Shown here piece after piece: positions 46,968 to 55,225 of a stretch of 64,000 nucleotides of DNA (position 1 is the first letter of the stretch; each line of letters opens with the position of its first letter). The position numbers and the translations under genes were made by a program. The notes under the pieces were generated by a model that was given only the letters and a program-made list of their open reading frames with translations, did not search any database and was not told the DNA's origin. The stretch comes from Polluticaenibacter yanchengensis (GTDB lineage Bacteria > Bacteroidota > Bacteroidia > Chitinophagales > Chitinophagaceae): the NCBI GenBank assembly GCA_027854065.1, contig JAQGEF010000008.1:62001-126000 (forward strand), in the 5' to 3' direction.

Positions 46968-47730
46968 AAAATAATGATTTTATAAATGCTTCCGCATCTT
47001 GAAACCTGTCTTTTGCAGAGCTGATCTGTTTTACAAATGCAGAACCGATAATAGCACCATTAGCATATTCGCTGGCATCATTAAAACTCTCCTTATCCTT
47101 AATGCCAAACCCAACTACAACAGGATTCTTAAGATTTAAACTATTTAGCTTTTGGAGGTAATTTTTTACAAGGTCCATGTCCTTGTCTGTGCCTGTTGTA
47201 CTGGATGATGAAACCGCGTAAATAAAGCCACTGCTTAGTTTATCCAGTTCCAAAACCCTTTCAACAGAGGTTTCCGGTGTTACCAGGAATATGAATTTTA
47301 ATCCATGTTTTTCAATAACAGCTTTGTAAGTTTTTTCGAATTCATATTTAGGCATATCCGGCAATATCAACCCGTTAATGCCAACTGAAGCCGCATCCTC
47401 ACAAAAAGCTTCAAATCCATATTGTAATACAGTGTTCATATATCCCATCAATATCACAGGAACAGTAACTTTTTCCCTGAAATTTTCTAATTGCTCAAAC
47501 AGCTTTTTTACGGTCATGCCATTATTAATGGCTTCCAGGCTGCTGTTCTGAATAGTCGGACCGTCGGCCAGCGGGTCGCTGAACGGCATTCCTAGTTCTA
47601 TCAGATCAACGCCGTTCTTTTGCAATACTTCCAGCATCGGCACGGTATCTTCCAGGTTAGGATAACCCGCCGTGTAATAAATACTCAATATATTCTTAGG
47701 CTTATCTATAAAAAGTTGTTCTAAGCTCAT
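46966..47730 (-). CDS. trpA: tryptophan synthase alpha chain
   Basis: A 254-residue TIM-barrel enzyme that splits indole-glycerol phosphate to indole. Catalytic Glu lies in LIELGMPFSDPLADGPTIQ. Further motifs are LILPDMP, KFIFLVTPET and FIYAVSSSSTTG, with VVGFGIKD for phosphate binding. The frame is open 27 codons further upstream into the end of trpB, but MSLEQLFID at 47730 fits the family and leaves 11 bp after trpB. It is the last gene of the operon. Confidence 0.96.
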   Translation of the reverse strand: MSLEQLFIDKPKNILSIYYTAGYPNLEDTVPMLEVLQKNGVDLIELGMPFSDPLADGPTIQNSSLEAINNGMTVKKLFEQLENFREKVTVPVILMGYMNTVLQYGFEAFCEDAASVGINGLILPDMPKYEFEKTYKAVIEKHGLKFIFLVTPETSVERVLELDKLSSGFIYAVSSSSTTGTDKDMDLVKNYLQKLNSLNLKNPVVVGFGIKDKESFNDASEYANGAIIGSAFVKQISSAKDRFQDAEAFIKSLF

Positions 47731-47741
47731 TGTACAATGTT

Positions 47742-48953
47742 TTATTTGGTTCTTTCTTCTAATGCTTGCATGTAGGTGCTCATGTCTTTGTCCCCGCGGC
47801 CACTCAGGCACACCACCACCACGTCGTCTGGTTTAAAATTCAGCTTATTTAATCCTGCCAGTGCATGAGAACTTTCCAGTGCCGGAATAATACCTTCTAA
47901 CCGGCATAATTCAAATGCCGCATCCAGAGCTTCCTCATCAGTAGCGTTTAAGAAAATGCCACGATTGCTTTTAAATAAATGCGCATGCAACGGACCAATG
48001 CCGGGATAATCCAGGCCAGCTGAAATACTGTGTGGTTCTACGATCTGTCCATCTTCAGTTTGCATCAGGATACTTTTACTGCCATGTAAAATACCCGTTT
48101 TTCCCAGTGCTGTTGTTGCTGCACTAAAGCCACTGTTTACACCCAAGCCACCAGCTTCTACAGCCACTAATTGAACGGAACTTTCATCCAGGAAATTATA
48201 AAACATGCCTGCAGCATTACTGCCACCACCAACGCAAGCGAAGACGTAGTCCGGTAATTCACTGCCGGTTTGTTCTACTAATTGCTTTCGGGTCTCTGCA
48301 CTGATAATACTCTGAAATCTCGCCACCATATCCGGGTAGGGGTGTGGCCCTACCACGCTGCCGATGATGTAATGCGTATCTGTCGGGTTATTGATCCAGG
48401 CGCGGATCGCCTCGTTGGTCGCGTCTTTCAGCGTCTTGCTGCCACTCGTTGCCGGTGTTACTTTCGCACCTAACATCCGCATACGGGCTACGTTCGGGGC
48501 TTGTCTTTCAATGTCTTTCTCGCCCATAAACACTTCGCATTCCAACCCCTTTAAGGCACAGACAGTAGCAGTGGCCACTCCATGCTGACCAGCACCGGTT
48601 TCCGCTATAATTTTTCGTTTGCCTAATTTCTCCGCCAGCAAAATCTGCCCGATGGTATTATTGATTTTATGCGCGCCTGTATGACACAGGTCTTCACGTT
48701 TCAGGTAGATGTTTGCACCAATTTTTGCACTCAACCTTTCAGCTTTGTACAAAGGTGTCGGCCTGCCCACATAGTCTTTCAACAGTTGGTCAAAACTTTT
48801 TTGAAATGCCGGATCATTCATTATTGCCAGGTACCGGGATTGCAGTTCCTCTACATTCGGAAACAACATTTCCGGGATGAATGCGCCGCCAAATTCTCCG
48901 TAGTAACCTTCTTCCGATACGGCAAATTTTTCTGATGTTTTTATTGTAGCCAT
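47742..48953 (-). CDS. trpB: tryptophan synthase beta chain
   Basis: A 403-residue PLP enzyme joining indole and serine. The start [15 protein letters not shown] is conserved, and the PLP Lys lies in [13 protein letters not shown] (about residue 92). [12 protein letters not shown] is the catalytic Glu loop, [12 protein letters not shown] binds the PLP phosphate, and the C-terminus has [10 protein letters not shown]. It forms an alpha2-beta2 complex with TrpA. A 336-bp gap with repeats separates it from trpF. Confidence 0.97.
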   Translation of the reverse strand: MATIKTSEKFAVSEEGYYGEFGGAFIPEMLFPNVEELQSRYLAIMNDPAFQKSFDQLLKDYVGRPTPLYKAERLSAKIGANIYLKREDLCHTGAHKINNTIGQILLAEKLGKRKIIAETGAGQHGVATATVCALKGLECEVFMGEKDIERQAPNVARMRMLGAKVTPATSGSKTLKDATNEAIRAWINNPTDTHYIIGSVVGPHPYPDMVARFQSIISAETRKQLVEQTGSELPDYVFACVGGGSNAAGMFYNFLDESSVQLVAVEAGGLGVNSGFSAATTALGKTGILHGSKSILMQTEDGQIVEPHSISAGLDYPGIGPLHAHLFKSNRGIFLNATDEEALDAAFELCRLEGIIPALESSHALAGLNKLNFKPDDVVVVCLSGRGDKDMSTYMQALEERTK

Positions 48954-49289
48954 CGTTTTTTTATTTTGGGCGCATGCCGTAGCTGCTGTTTATGTGCTGT
49001 TATTTTCAGTGAAAAATACCAGCATTCATCCAGGCTACGGCACCGGGCTATCCGCAGTACTCACGGGCGGTAATTCAGTTTGCATAGCTTCGCTATCAAT
49101 TATCTTTTATACCGCCGTATCGTACTTTGCTACTATCCCTTGCGCATCTTTAATGCATGTTTTGTTTATAAATTACAATTCTCTTTTAAAGCCACATCTC
49201 ACTATTCACATCTCACTATTCACATCTCACTATTCACATCTCACTATTCACATCTCACATTTCACTATTCACATCTCTCTATTCACTGC
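48954..49289. repeat. trpF-trpB gap: GC-rich palindromic island plus tandem repeats
   Basis: The left part (about 48967-49130) is a GC-rich island with GCATGCCGTAGC, GGCTACGGCACCGGGCTATC and CGCAGTACTC. The last two recall the GTACTGCGG/GGTGCCGTA pair of the 3.6-kb copy. The right part (49193-49289) holds four exact copies of the 14-bp unit CACATCTCACTATT and two to three degenerate ones, running into the trpF stop codon. I see no gene. Confidence 0.75.
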
Positions 49290-49961
49290 TCACTTATGCA
49301 GCTTCTGTACGTTATTATAAAATTCTTTTACCAATGTCATGTCCTTAATGCCGGGTGATGTTTCGAATTTGCTATTGATATCTACTGCAAATAGTGATTT
49401 TGCAGATTCTGTTTGCATAAAATCATTAATGGTATCTATATCCGAAGACTCAATACCGCCACTTAAGAAATAAGGCTTTTTTATCTGTACATCGCTTAAA
49501 ATATTCCATGAGAACTTTTTACCCGTACCACCATATCCCACACCATCCGTGTCAAATAAAAACATATCACAAACATCTGTGTAATCTTTTATCCGCCATC
49601 GAACATTATCGCCTTCCGATATCCTGAATGCTTTTACAACCGAAATATAATCAGCAATTTTTTCGCAAAACTTTGGGGTTTCATCACCATGTAGCTGTAC
49701 CATGTGCAGCCTGCATTCATCAATGGTTTTTATTACTTCGTCTGCAGTTGCATTTACAAACACGCCCACTTTATTGATATTATTAATGGCTTTGATGTTT
49801 TCAGGCTTTAGGAAGTTGTAAACGTATCTCGGGCTTTTCGGATAATATATCATGCCCATAAATTGTACGCCGGTTTCTGCTAATTCCTGTATTTGCGACA
49901 TTTGTGTCATGCCGCATACTTTTACATTGATGCCATTCGGAGTAGTTTGTGTTTGTTGCAT
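49290..49961 (-). CDS. trpF: phosphoribosylanthranilate isomerase
   Basis: A 223-residue TIM-barrel isomerase. Catalytic Cys lies in VKVCGMTQ, with FMGMIYYPKSPRYV, VQLHGDE, the catalytic Asp in LFDTDGVGYGGTGKKFSW, and LSGGIESSDI. The start MQQTQTTPNGINVKVCGM places the catalytic Cys near residue 17. Its stop codon is the first triplet before a stop-rich tandem repeat. It lies 21 bp after trpC. Confidence 0.95.
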   Translation of the reverse strand: MQQTQTTPNGINVKVCGMTQMSQIQELAETGVQFMGMIYYPKSPRYVYNFLKPENIKAINNINKVGVFVNATADEVIKTIDECRLHMVQLHGDETPKFCEKIADYISVVKAFRISEGDNVRWRIKDYTDVCDMFLFDTDGVGYGGTGKKFSWNILSDVQIKKPYFLSGGIESSDIDTINDFMQTESAKSLFAVDINSKFETSPGIKDMTLVKEFYNNVQKLHK

Positions 49962-49982
49962 TAGTCAATTTTTGTCAGTTGG

Positions 49983-50786
49983 TTACAATTTATCTTTAAT
50001 TTCTTTCACAAAATTGGCTAAAGCAGTCGCTGGATTTTCGGCTCTCATAAAATGTTCGCCCATTAAGAAACCGTTAAATCCTTGTTGTTTCAAATATAGA
50101 ACATTCTCAACTTTACTCAACCCACTTTCTGCAATTTTTGTTTTATGTGCAGGTAGTTTTTCTGCCAGTTTTATAGAATGTTCTAAGTCAACTTCAAAGT
50201 TTTTCAGGTTCCTGTTATTGATACCAACCAGGTCGATATCATCATAAAAATGGTCTAATTCTTCTTCTGTATGCAATTCCAGGAGTACTTCCAGGTTCAG
50301 CTGGTGTGCCAGTCGGGTAAAATCTTTGACCTGTTGAGCTGTTAAACAGGCTGCTATCAATAAAATGGCAGATGCACCGATGGCCCTGGCTTCAAATACC
50401 TGGTATTCATCTATGGTAAAGTCTTTTCTGAGGATAGGCGTGTGAACATATGGTCGTGCTTTAATGATATCATCAATATGGCCCATAAAGAATTGCTCAT
50501 CTGTAAGAATAGATATGCCCGCAGCACCTGCTTTGGCATAGCCCGTAACCGTATCAGTACAATCTGCCAGGTTGTTGATAATACCTTTACTTGGTGACTT
50601 TCTTTTAAATTCGGAAATAATACCAATCCCATTTTCAGCATTGTCAATGCTTGCTTTTAGCGAAATAGCAGCCGGTTGTTGCGCTATGGTTTGTTCAAGA
50701 ACTTTTACCGGTACAGCAGTTTTTGCAGCAGTGACTTCCACTTGCTTTTGAGCGATTATTTTTTGCAGGATATTTGTAAATGACAT
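49983..50786 (-). CDS. trpC: indole-3-glycerol-phosphate synthase
   Basis: A 267-residue TIM-barrel enzyme. Signatures are IISEFKRKSPSKGII (catalytic Lys and Glu region), ISILTDEQFFMG, ILRKDFTIDEYQV, LEVLLELHTEEEL, LVGINNRNLKNFEVD and IAESGLS. It closes the indole ring of the tryptophan precursor. It starts 80 bp after trpD and is followed by trpF as a separate gene rather than a fusion. Confidence 0.96.
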   Translation of the reverse strand: MSFTNILQKIIAQKQVEVTAAKTAVPVKVLEQTIAQQPAAISLKASIDNAENGIGIISEFKRKSPSKGIINNLADCTDTVTGYAKAGAAGISILTDEQFFMGHIDDIIKARPYVHTPILRKDFTIDEYQVFEARAIGASAILLIAACLTAQQVKDFTRLAHQLNLEVLLELHTEEELDHFYDDIDLVGINNRNLKNFEVDLEHSIKLAEKLPAHKTKIAESGLSKVENVLYLKQQGFNGFLMGEHFMRAENPATALANFVKEIKDKL

Positions 50787-50866
50787 TTTTTATTTTATAT
50801 ATATGATTAACCAGGACTGTGTGAACGCAGTAAAGAAAAATCCCCTTGTATTATTTCTTCGTGTTG

Positions 50867-51853
50867 TTATTTCACTAACTTTTGGTGTACTGCCAAAGCT
50901 TTACCTGATTCTAAACTATCTACTGCTGCCAGGTAAGCATCGTTATAACTGCTGTATTTTTGAGTGGTAAATAAGGCTAAAGCCGCATTCGCCAATACAA
51001 CAGCATTTTGAGACCAGGTACCTTTGCCATTCAGGATATTCATAAATATTCTGGCTGCTTCTTCTGTTGTATTACCGCCTTCAATATCTTTTGCAGCAAC
51101 ACTTCTTTTACCTAATTCAATAGCAGAATAAATCCTGTCACCGGATTCTGTACTTACTTTGGTATCACCTGTCAGGCTGATCTCATCATAGCCGTCCAGC
51201 GAATGTACAATGGTAAAATGCTCAGAAGTCTGTTGCAGTAAATAGTTATAGATACGCAACATTTCATTGTTATAAGTACCTATTACCTGGTACTTTGGTT
51301 TTGCCGGATTTACGAGGGGACCAAGCATATTAAAGAAGGTGCGGATGGCCAGGCTTTTACGCATGCCAGCCACCGATTTTAATGCCGGGTGGAATAACGG
51401 CGCGTGTAAAAAGCAAATATTGGCAGTATCAAGATCTGCCTGCAGCCTGGCTGCATCATTAGTGAATTTGTAACCTGTCTGTTCCATTACATTGCTGCTG
51501 CCACTGATGCTTGTAGCGCCGTAATTGCCATGTTTCACTACTTTTTGCCCGGTGCCCGCTACTATAAAACAAGCCAGGGTACTGATGTTGAAAGTGTTTT
51601 TGCCATCGCCACCGGTACCAACAATATCCACGAAATCATAGGTTCCGAAGTCGAGGGATACTGATTGGTCCAGCAATGCCTGCCGGAAACCGGACAATTC
51701 ATCTACTGTAATACTGCGCATGAGAAATACAGTGGTAAATGCTGTGATTTCGTGGTCGTTGTATTTTCCGGCAGTAATATCGGTCAATACCCGGTATGCC
51801 TGTTCTTTTGAAAGTGTTTTATGTTCGAATAAATACTGTAATATTTTTTTCAT
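50867..51853 (-). CDS. trpD: anthranilate phosphoribosyltransferase
   Basis: A 328-residue enzyme. It has the PRPP-binding motif VGTGGDGKNTFNIST (about residues 79-93), VKHGNYGATSISGSSNVME, and FLHAPLFHPALKSVAGMRKSL, with FNMLGPLVNPA. It transfers phosphoribose to anthranilate. It begins 300 bp after trpG, across a gap with a repeat island, so an internal promoter is possible. Confidence 0.96.
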   Translation of the reverse strand: MKKILQYLFEHKTLSKEQAYRVLTDITAGKYNDHEITAFTTVFLMRSITVDELSGFRQALLDQSVSLDFGTYDFVDIVGTGGDGKNTFNISTLACFIVAGTGQKVVKHGNYGATSISGSSNVMEQTGYKFTNDAARLQADLDTANICFLHAPLFHPALKSVAGMRKSLAIRTFFNMLGPLVNPAKPKYQVIGTYNNEMLRIYNYLLQQTSEHFTIVHSLDGYDEISLTGDTKVSTESGDRIYSAIELGKRSVAAKDIEGGNTTEEAARIFMNILNGKGTWSQNAVVLANAALALFTTQKYSSYNDAYLAAVDSLESGKALAVHQKLVK

Positions 51854-52153
51854 CGTTGTTTGTTTTTAAATGTTCCTTCAGTCAGCAAAAGGAACACCGG
51901 TGGTTAGGTATCAGTGTCAACTATTCTGATTGCTCAGGTATATTCTGAGGTTGACGGGCTGCGGCATGCGTGGGTGGTGGCCTTAGCCACCAGTGCGACG
52001 CAGGAGCACCGAGCGTAGCGTAGCCCTAAGCACGCCGATATACCGATTGGTATATTTTCCGGTGTCGACAGCCCATTATTAGCATTTGTTGAGTGTGAAT
52101 AATAAATAAGATAATATCTAATTACTATTCACAACTCTCTATTTACTACTTCA
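51854..52153. repeat. trpG-trpD gap: short hairpin repeat, palindrome and tandem repeat remnant
   Basis: No gene. 51956-52037 is a short copy of the GC-rich repeat (GGGCTGCGGCATGCG ... CACCGAGCGTAGCG ... AAGCACGCCG). It lacks the inner stem but has its own GTGGCCTTAGCCAC hairpin. 52038-52055 is ATATACC-GATT-GGTATAT. 52122-52156 is ACTATTCACAACTCTCTATT and a degenerate continuation, closely like the sequence after trpF. Confidence 0.8.
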
Positions 52154-52726
52154 CTATTTACCGATCCAATTTCGAATAATTGCTTCACCTTGGGGTGTGA
52201 GCACACTTTCCGGGTGGAACTGTACTCCCTGTATATCGTATTTTTTATGCTGCAGCGCCATAATGTACCCTTCTTCGGAATAAGCTGTTATTTCTAATTC
52301 TTGAGGGAAGTTGTCAGTATCTACTACCCAACTATGATAACGTCCTACTTCAATTGTTTGCGGCAATCCCTGGAATAATGGTGGATTTGTTTCTTTTAAA
52401 ATACGGATGGGTGTTGCGATGCCATGGTAAACATTACTGAGATTGGTGAGTTTGCCGCCGAATGCCTCACCAATGGCCTGGTGGCCCAGGCATACGCCCA
52501 GTATGCTTTTGGTAGCAGCATACTCTTTAATAAGCGGCAATAATAAACCGGCTTCCTCAGGAATTCCGGGACCTGGTGAAAGAATGATCTTGTCGTATTT
52601 TTTAATGTCTGCCATGTCAATTGTATCATTGCGGTAAACATCAATTTTTTGATGAATGATTTTTTCAACCAAATGCACCAGGTTATATGTAAATGAATCG
52701 TAGTTGTCGAAAACCAGAATATTCAT
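52154..52726 (-). CDS. trpG: anthranilate synthase component II (glutamine amidotransferase)
   Basis: A 190-residue class I amidotransferase. NYDSFTYNLVHLVE is at the N-terminus, SPGPGIPEEAG is the oxyanion strand, and the catalytic Cys is in LGVCLGHQAIGEAFGG (about residue 79). The His and Glu of the triad lie in VQFHPESVLTPQG. It supplies ammonia to TrpE. PabA has the same motifs, but the place within the trp operon, 15 bp after trpE, makes TrpG the main role; it may serve both pathways. Confidence 0.95.
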   Translation of the reverse strand: MNILVFDNYDSFTYNLVHLVEKIIHQKIDVYRNDTIDMADIKKYDKIILSPGPGIPEEAGLLLPLIKEYAATKSILGVCLGHQAIGEAFGGKLTNLSNVYHGIATPIRILKETNPPLFQGLPQTIEVGRYHSWVVDTDNFPQELEITAYSEEGYIMALQHKKYDIQGVQFHPESVLTPQGEAIIRNWIGK

Positions 52727-52741
52727 GAATGGTAGATTGTA

Positions 52742-54169
52742 TTAGTAAGAAAATGTTTCATTGGCCAATTGAATGGCTTTTGTTAATGCGCCTAATTTAT
52801 TGTTCACTTCCTGTAACTCGCTTTCGGGATTGCTTTTGGCAACGACCCCGGCACCGGCCTGGTAGTACAATGTATTGTTTTTGCTGAGGAACGTGCGGAT
52901 CATGATGGCATGATTGAACTCACCGTTTAAACCTAATAAACCAATGGCGCCACCGTAATGTCCGCGGCTTGTCGGTTCTAATTTATCGATAATCTGCATG
53001 GCCTTGAATTTGGGAGCACCGCTTAAAGTACCGGCCGGAAAGGTATTGGCCATTACGTTAAATGAGTGGGTATTATCAGCTATTTGTCCTGACACTTCGC
53101 TTACAAGATGGATGACATGGCTGTAATAATGGATTTGTTTGTAGCTGTCAACGGTAACTTCTGTGGCATTTTTGCTAAGGTCGTTACGGGCCAGGTCCAC
53201 CAGCATGACATGTTCGGCATTTTCTTTTGGGTCCTCCAGTAGTTCCTGTGCTTTTTGAGCATCGATCTGCGCATCACCGGTGCGTTTGAATGTGCCGGCA
53301 ATGGGGTGAATGATTGCTTTTTTGTCTTTAACGACCAATTGTGCTTCGGGTGAAGAACCAAATAACCGGTAATCACCATAATCGAAATAGAATAAATATG
53401 GTGAAGGGTTGATGCTTCGCAAGGCGCGGTAAACATTGAAATCATCGCCTGTATAAGACTGCTGAAAACGACGGCTAAGCACTACCTGGAAAACATTGCC
53501 TCGTAAACATTCCCGAATGCCGGTTTTTACATTTGTCATGTACTGCTCATCGGTAAGGTTACTGGTTTCGCTCCCTTTTACGGCAAACGGATAACCCGGT
53601 ACATCTTTGCTTTGTATAAAAGACCTGATGACTTCAATTTCACTTTCGATTCCTTTTATCTGGTTTTCACAAATAAACATTTCCTGTTTATAATGATTAA
53701 TGGCAATAACATATTGATACAACCGATAGCGAATTAAAGGATTCTTTTTTGCTGTTGGCGTTTGGTGGTCGTATGTTTTAGCTGATAGGGAAATGGAATC
53801 AAAAAACTGGATGGCATCGTATGCTGTGTAACCAATAAAGCTTTGAGCTTCTTTTATAACGGCATCATCGTTGGCTTTGAATTTTGATAAATAGCTGATA
53901 AGGGCTTCCACCATTTCTGATGGTTTTTGAATGGTGGTTTTTTCAGCGGGCTGACCCGGGTGTTTGTATTCGATAGTGGTGTTATTGACTACTTCGAAGC
54001 CCGCAATGGCATTTACACCAATGTATGTCCAGCTTTTTTCGGCATTGGAAGCATCCATGCTTTCTAATAGAACGGTATCTCTGAAACGGTCGCGTAAGCG
54101 TAAATAAATGCCTACCGGTGTAACGGTATCTGCAAAGTATTTGTTTGTTATTGTTTGGATATGAACCAT
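52742..54169 (-). CDS. trpE: anthranilate synthase component I
   Basis: A 475-residue chorismate-utilising enzyme. The C-terminal half carries FQVVLSRRFQQ, INPSPYLFYFDYGDYRLFGSSPE, IHPIAGTFKRT, HVMLVDLARNDLSKNA, FPAGTLSGAPKFKAMQIID and GHYGGAIGLLG. The N-terminal half has LLESMDASNAEKSWTYIG, like the tryptophan feedback site region (LLES). The frame is open 18 codons further upstream, but those codons run through the attenuator hairpin, so ATG 54169 is the start. Expression is likely controlled by the leader. Confidence 0.96.
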   Translation of the reverse strand: MVHIQTITNKYFADTVTPVGIYLRLRDRFRDTVLLESMDASNAEKSWTYIGVNAIAGFEVVNNTTIEYKHPGQPAEKTTIQKPSEMVEALISYLSKFKANDDAVIKEAQSFIGYTAYDAIQFFDSISLSAKTYDHQTPTAKKNPLIRYRLYQYVIAINHYKQEMFICENQIKGIESEIEVIRSFIQSKDVPGYPFAVKGSETSNLTDEQYMTNVKTGIRECLRGNVFQVVLSRRFQQSYTGDDFNVYRALRSINPSPYLFYFDYGDYRLFGSSPEAQLVVKDKKAIIHPIAGTFKRTGDAQIDAQKAQELLEDPKENAEHVMLVDLARNDLSKNATEVTVDSYKQIHYYSHVIHLVSEVSGQIADNTHSFNVMANTFPAGTLSGAPKFKAMQIIDKLEPTSRGHYGGAIGLLGLNGEFNHAIMIRTFLSKNNTLYYQAGAGVVAKSNPESELQEVNNKLGALTKAIQLANETFSY

Positions 54170-54188
54170 ACGATTGATTGTTGTAAAT

Positions 54189-54220
54189 AAAAAAAGACCC
54201 CAGCACAGCCGGAGTCTTTT
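54189..54220 (-). terminator. trp attenuator (terminator and overlapping antiterminator)
   Basis: On the minus strand, AAAAGACTCCGGC (54220-54208) pairs with GCTGGGGTCTTTT (54204-54192) over 13 bp with two G-U pairs and a 3-nt loop. Seven T follow. An alternative pairing joins AGTCGG (54268-54263) with CCGGCT (54212-54207), which uses part of the terminator's left arm. The two structures exclude each other, as in classical trp attenuators. Confidence 0.85.
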
Positions 54221-54266
54221 CAAAATTATATTATGGTATTAAACATAAATAGAAATAGCACGCCGA

Positions 54267-54317
54267 CTAAAACGGAGTGTGCCACCAACCTTGAATGTTT
54301 AATACTTGTTTTTTCAT
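54267..54317 (-). CDS. trpL: trp operon leader peptide
   Basis: A 16-codon frame: MKKQVLNIQGWWHTPF, then TAG. Two adjacent Trp codons (TGG TGG at 54287-54282) lie just before the strand that can pair as GCAC...CCG with CGG...GTGC (54283-54257). A ribosome stalled there for lack of charged tRNA-Trp would cover the first strand. That frees AGTCGG to form the antiterminator and lets trpE be transcribed. It lies about 15 nt downstream of the predicted transcription start. Confidence 0.85.
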   Translation of the reverse strand: MKKQVLNIQGWWHTPF

Positions 54318-54336
54318 TGTTTATCTATTTCGTGTA

Positions 54337-54367
54337 CAAAAGTAGAAGTAAAAATTTACTGACCAAA
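54337..54367 (-). promoter_or_regulatory. trp operon promoter
   Basis: On the minus strand, TTTG (54367-54364), 19 nt, TACTTTTG (54344-54337). This is a full match to TTTG-N19-TAnnTTTG. It gives a leader of about 160 nt before trpE. Confidence 0.8.
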
Positions 54368-54530
54368 TATTTTTTTGAAAAGAGATTACAGTGGGTAAAG
54401 GATGGAGTGTCTGTATTAAGTTAGGGATTGAGATTTGTTTGGTGACATTTGTCCTTGTAAGAATTATGTTGAATTGTAAACGAATGGTTTAAAAAAGTTT
54501 GTATTATTTTTACGCAAATGGTTTAAATAC

Positions 54531-55124
54531 ATGAAACGATATCTGGCATTAGGTGATAGTTATACAATAGGAGAGGGTGTTGAATTTGATAATAATTTCC
54601 CGAATCAATTGGTCCGGGCTTTAAATAATGAAGGTGTTAATATTGGCCTGGAAAAACTGGTAGCGACTACCGGCTGGACGACGCAGGAACTGCTTACCGC
54701 TATTGAGGCTGATAGTTTTAACGCACCATATGACTTTGTTACTTTATTGATAGGGGTTAATAACCAATACCGCCAGAAAAATACGGATGGCTACGCAGAG
54801 AGCTTTGAAGCATGTTTGAAAAAAGCTTTAAGTTTTGTTGCCAATGATATTGCAAAGGTTTTGGTGGTTTCTATTCCTGACTATGGTGTAACACCATTTG
54901 GGAAATATGACGAAATAACCAGCCTGCAAGTGGATGATTATAACCGGATTAACAGGGGTATTACTGCTAAATACAATATTGCTTATGCGGATATTAACCC
55001 GGTATCGAAGTGCGCTAAGGATGATACCAGCCTGTTGGTTGATGACCAGCTTCATCCAAGTGCGAAGCAATATGCTGATTGGGTGGCTATTATACTGCCA
55101 ACTGCTTTAGAATTACTGAACTAA
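54531..55124 (+). CDS. SGNH/GDSL hydrolase
   Basis: A 197-residue esterase of the SGNH fold. Block I is ALGDSYTIGEG (nucleophile Ser10), block III GVNNQY (Asn about 77), and block V DDQLHPS (Asp172, His175). Members hydrolyse esters or act as lysophospholipases or thioesterases. There is no signal peptide, so it should be cytoplasmic. It is a single gene divergent from the trp operon. The length is typical for the small SGNH group. Confidence 0.92.
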   Translation: MKRYLALGDSYTIGEGVEFDNNFPNQLVRALNNEGVNIGLEKLVATTGWTTQELLTAIEADSFNAPYDFVTLLIGVNNQYRQKNTDGYAESFEACLKKALSFVANDIAKVLVVSIPDYGVTPFGKYDEITSLQVDDYNRINRGITAKYNIAYADINPVSKCAKDDTSLLVDDQLHPSAKQYADWVAIILPTALELLN

Positions 55125-55225
55125 AGGCGGGTTTGTAATATTAATTAATCATTTAGAATGAATAACTTTTATTTTTGAAAAGATAATCTTTTTGAGTAAC
55201 GGACGTTTATAGATTAAATCATTGA

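Noticed and set aside
49193..49289. Short direct repeats that could be mistaken for a CRISPR array
   Set aside because: The units are 14 bp, directly adjacent and without spacers, and there are no cas genes. It is a tandem repeat.
54170..54223. 18-residue N-terminal extension of TrpE
   Set aside because: It is encoded by the attenuator hairpin and its T run; the conserved protein begins at 54169.
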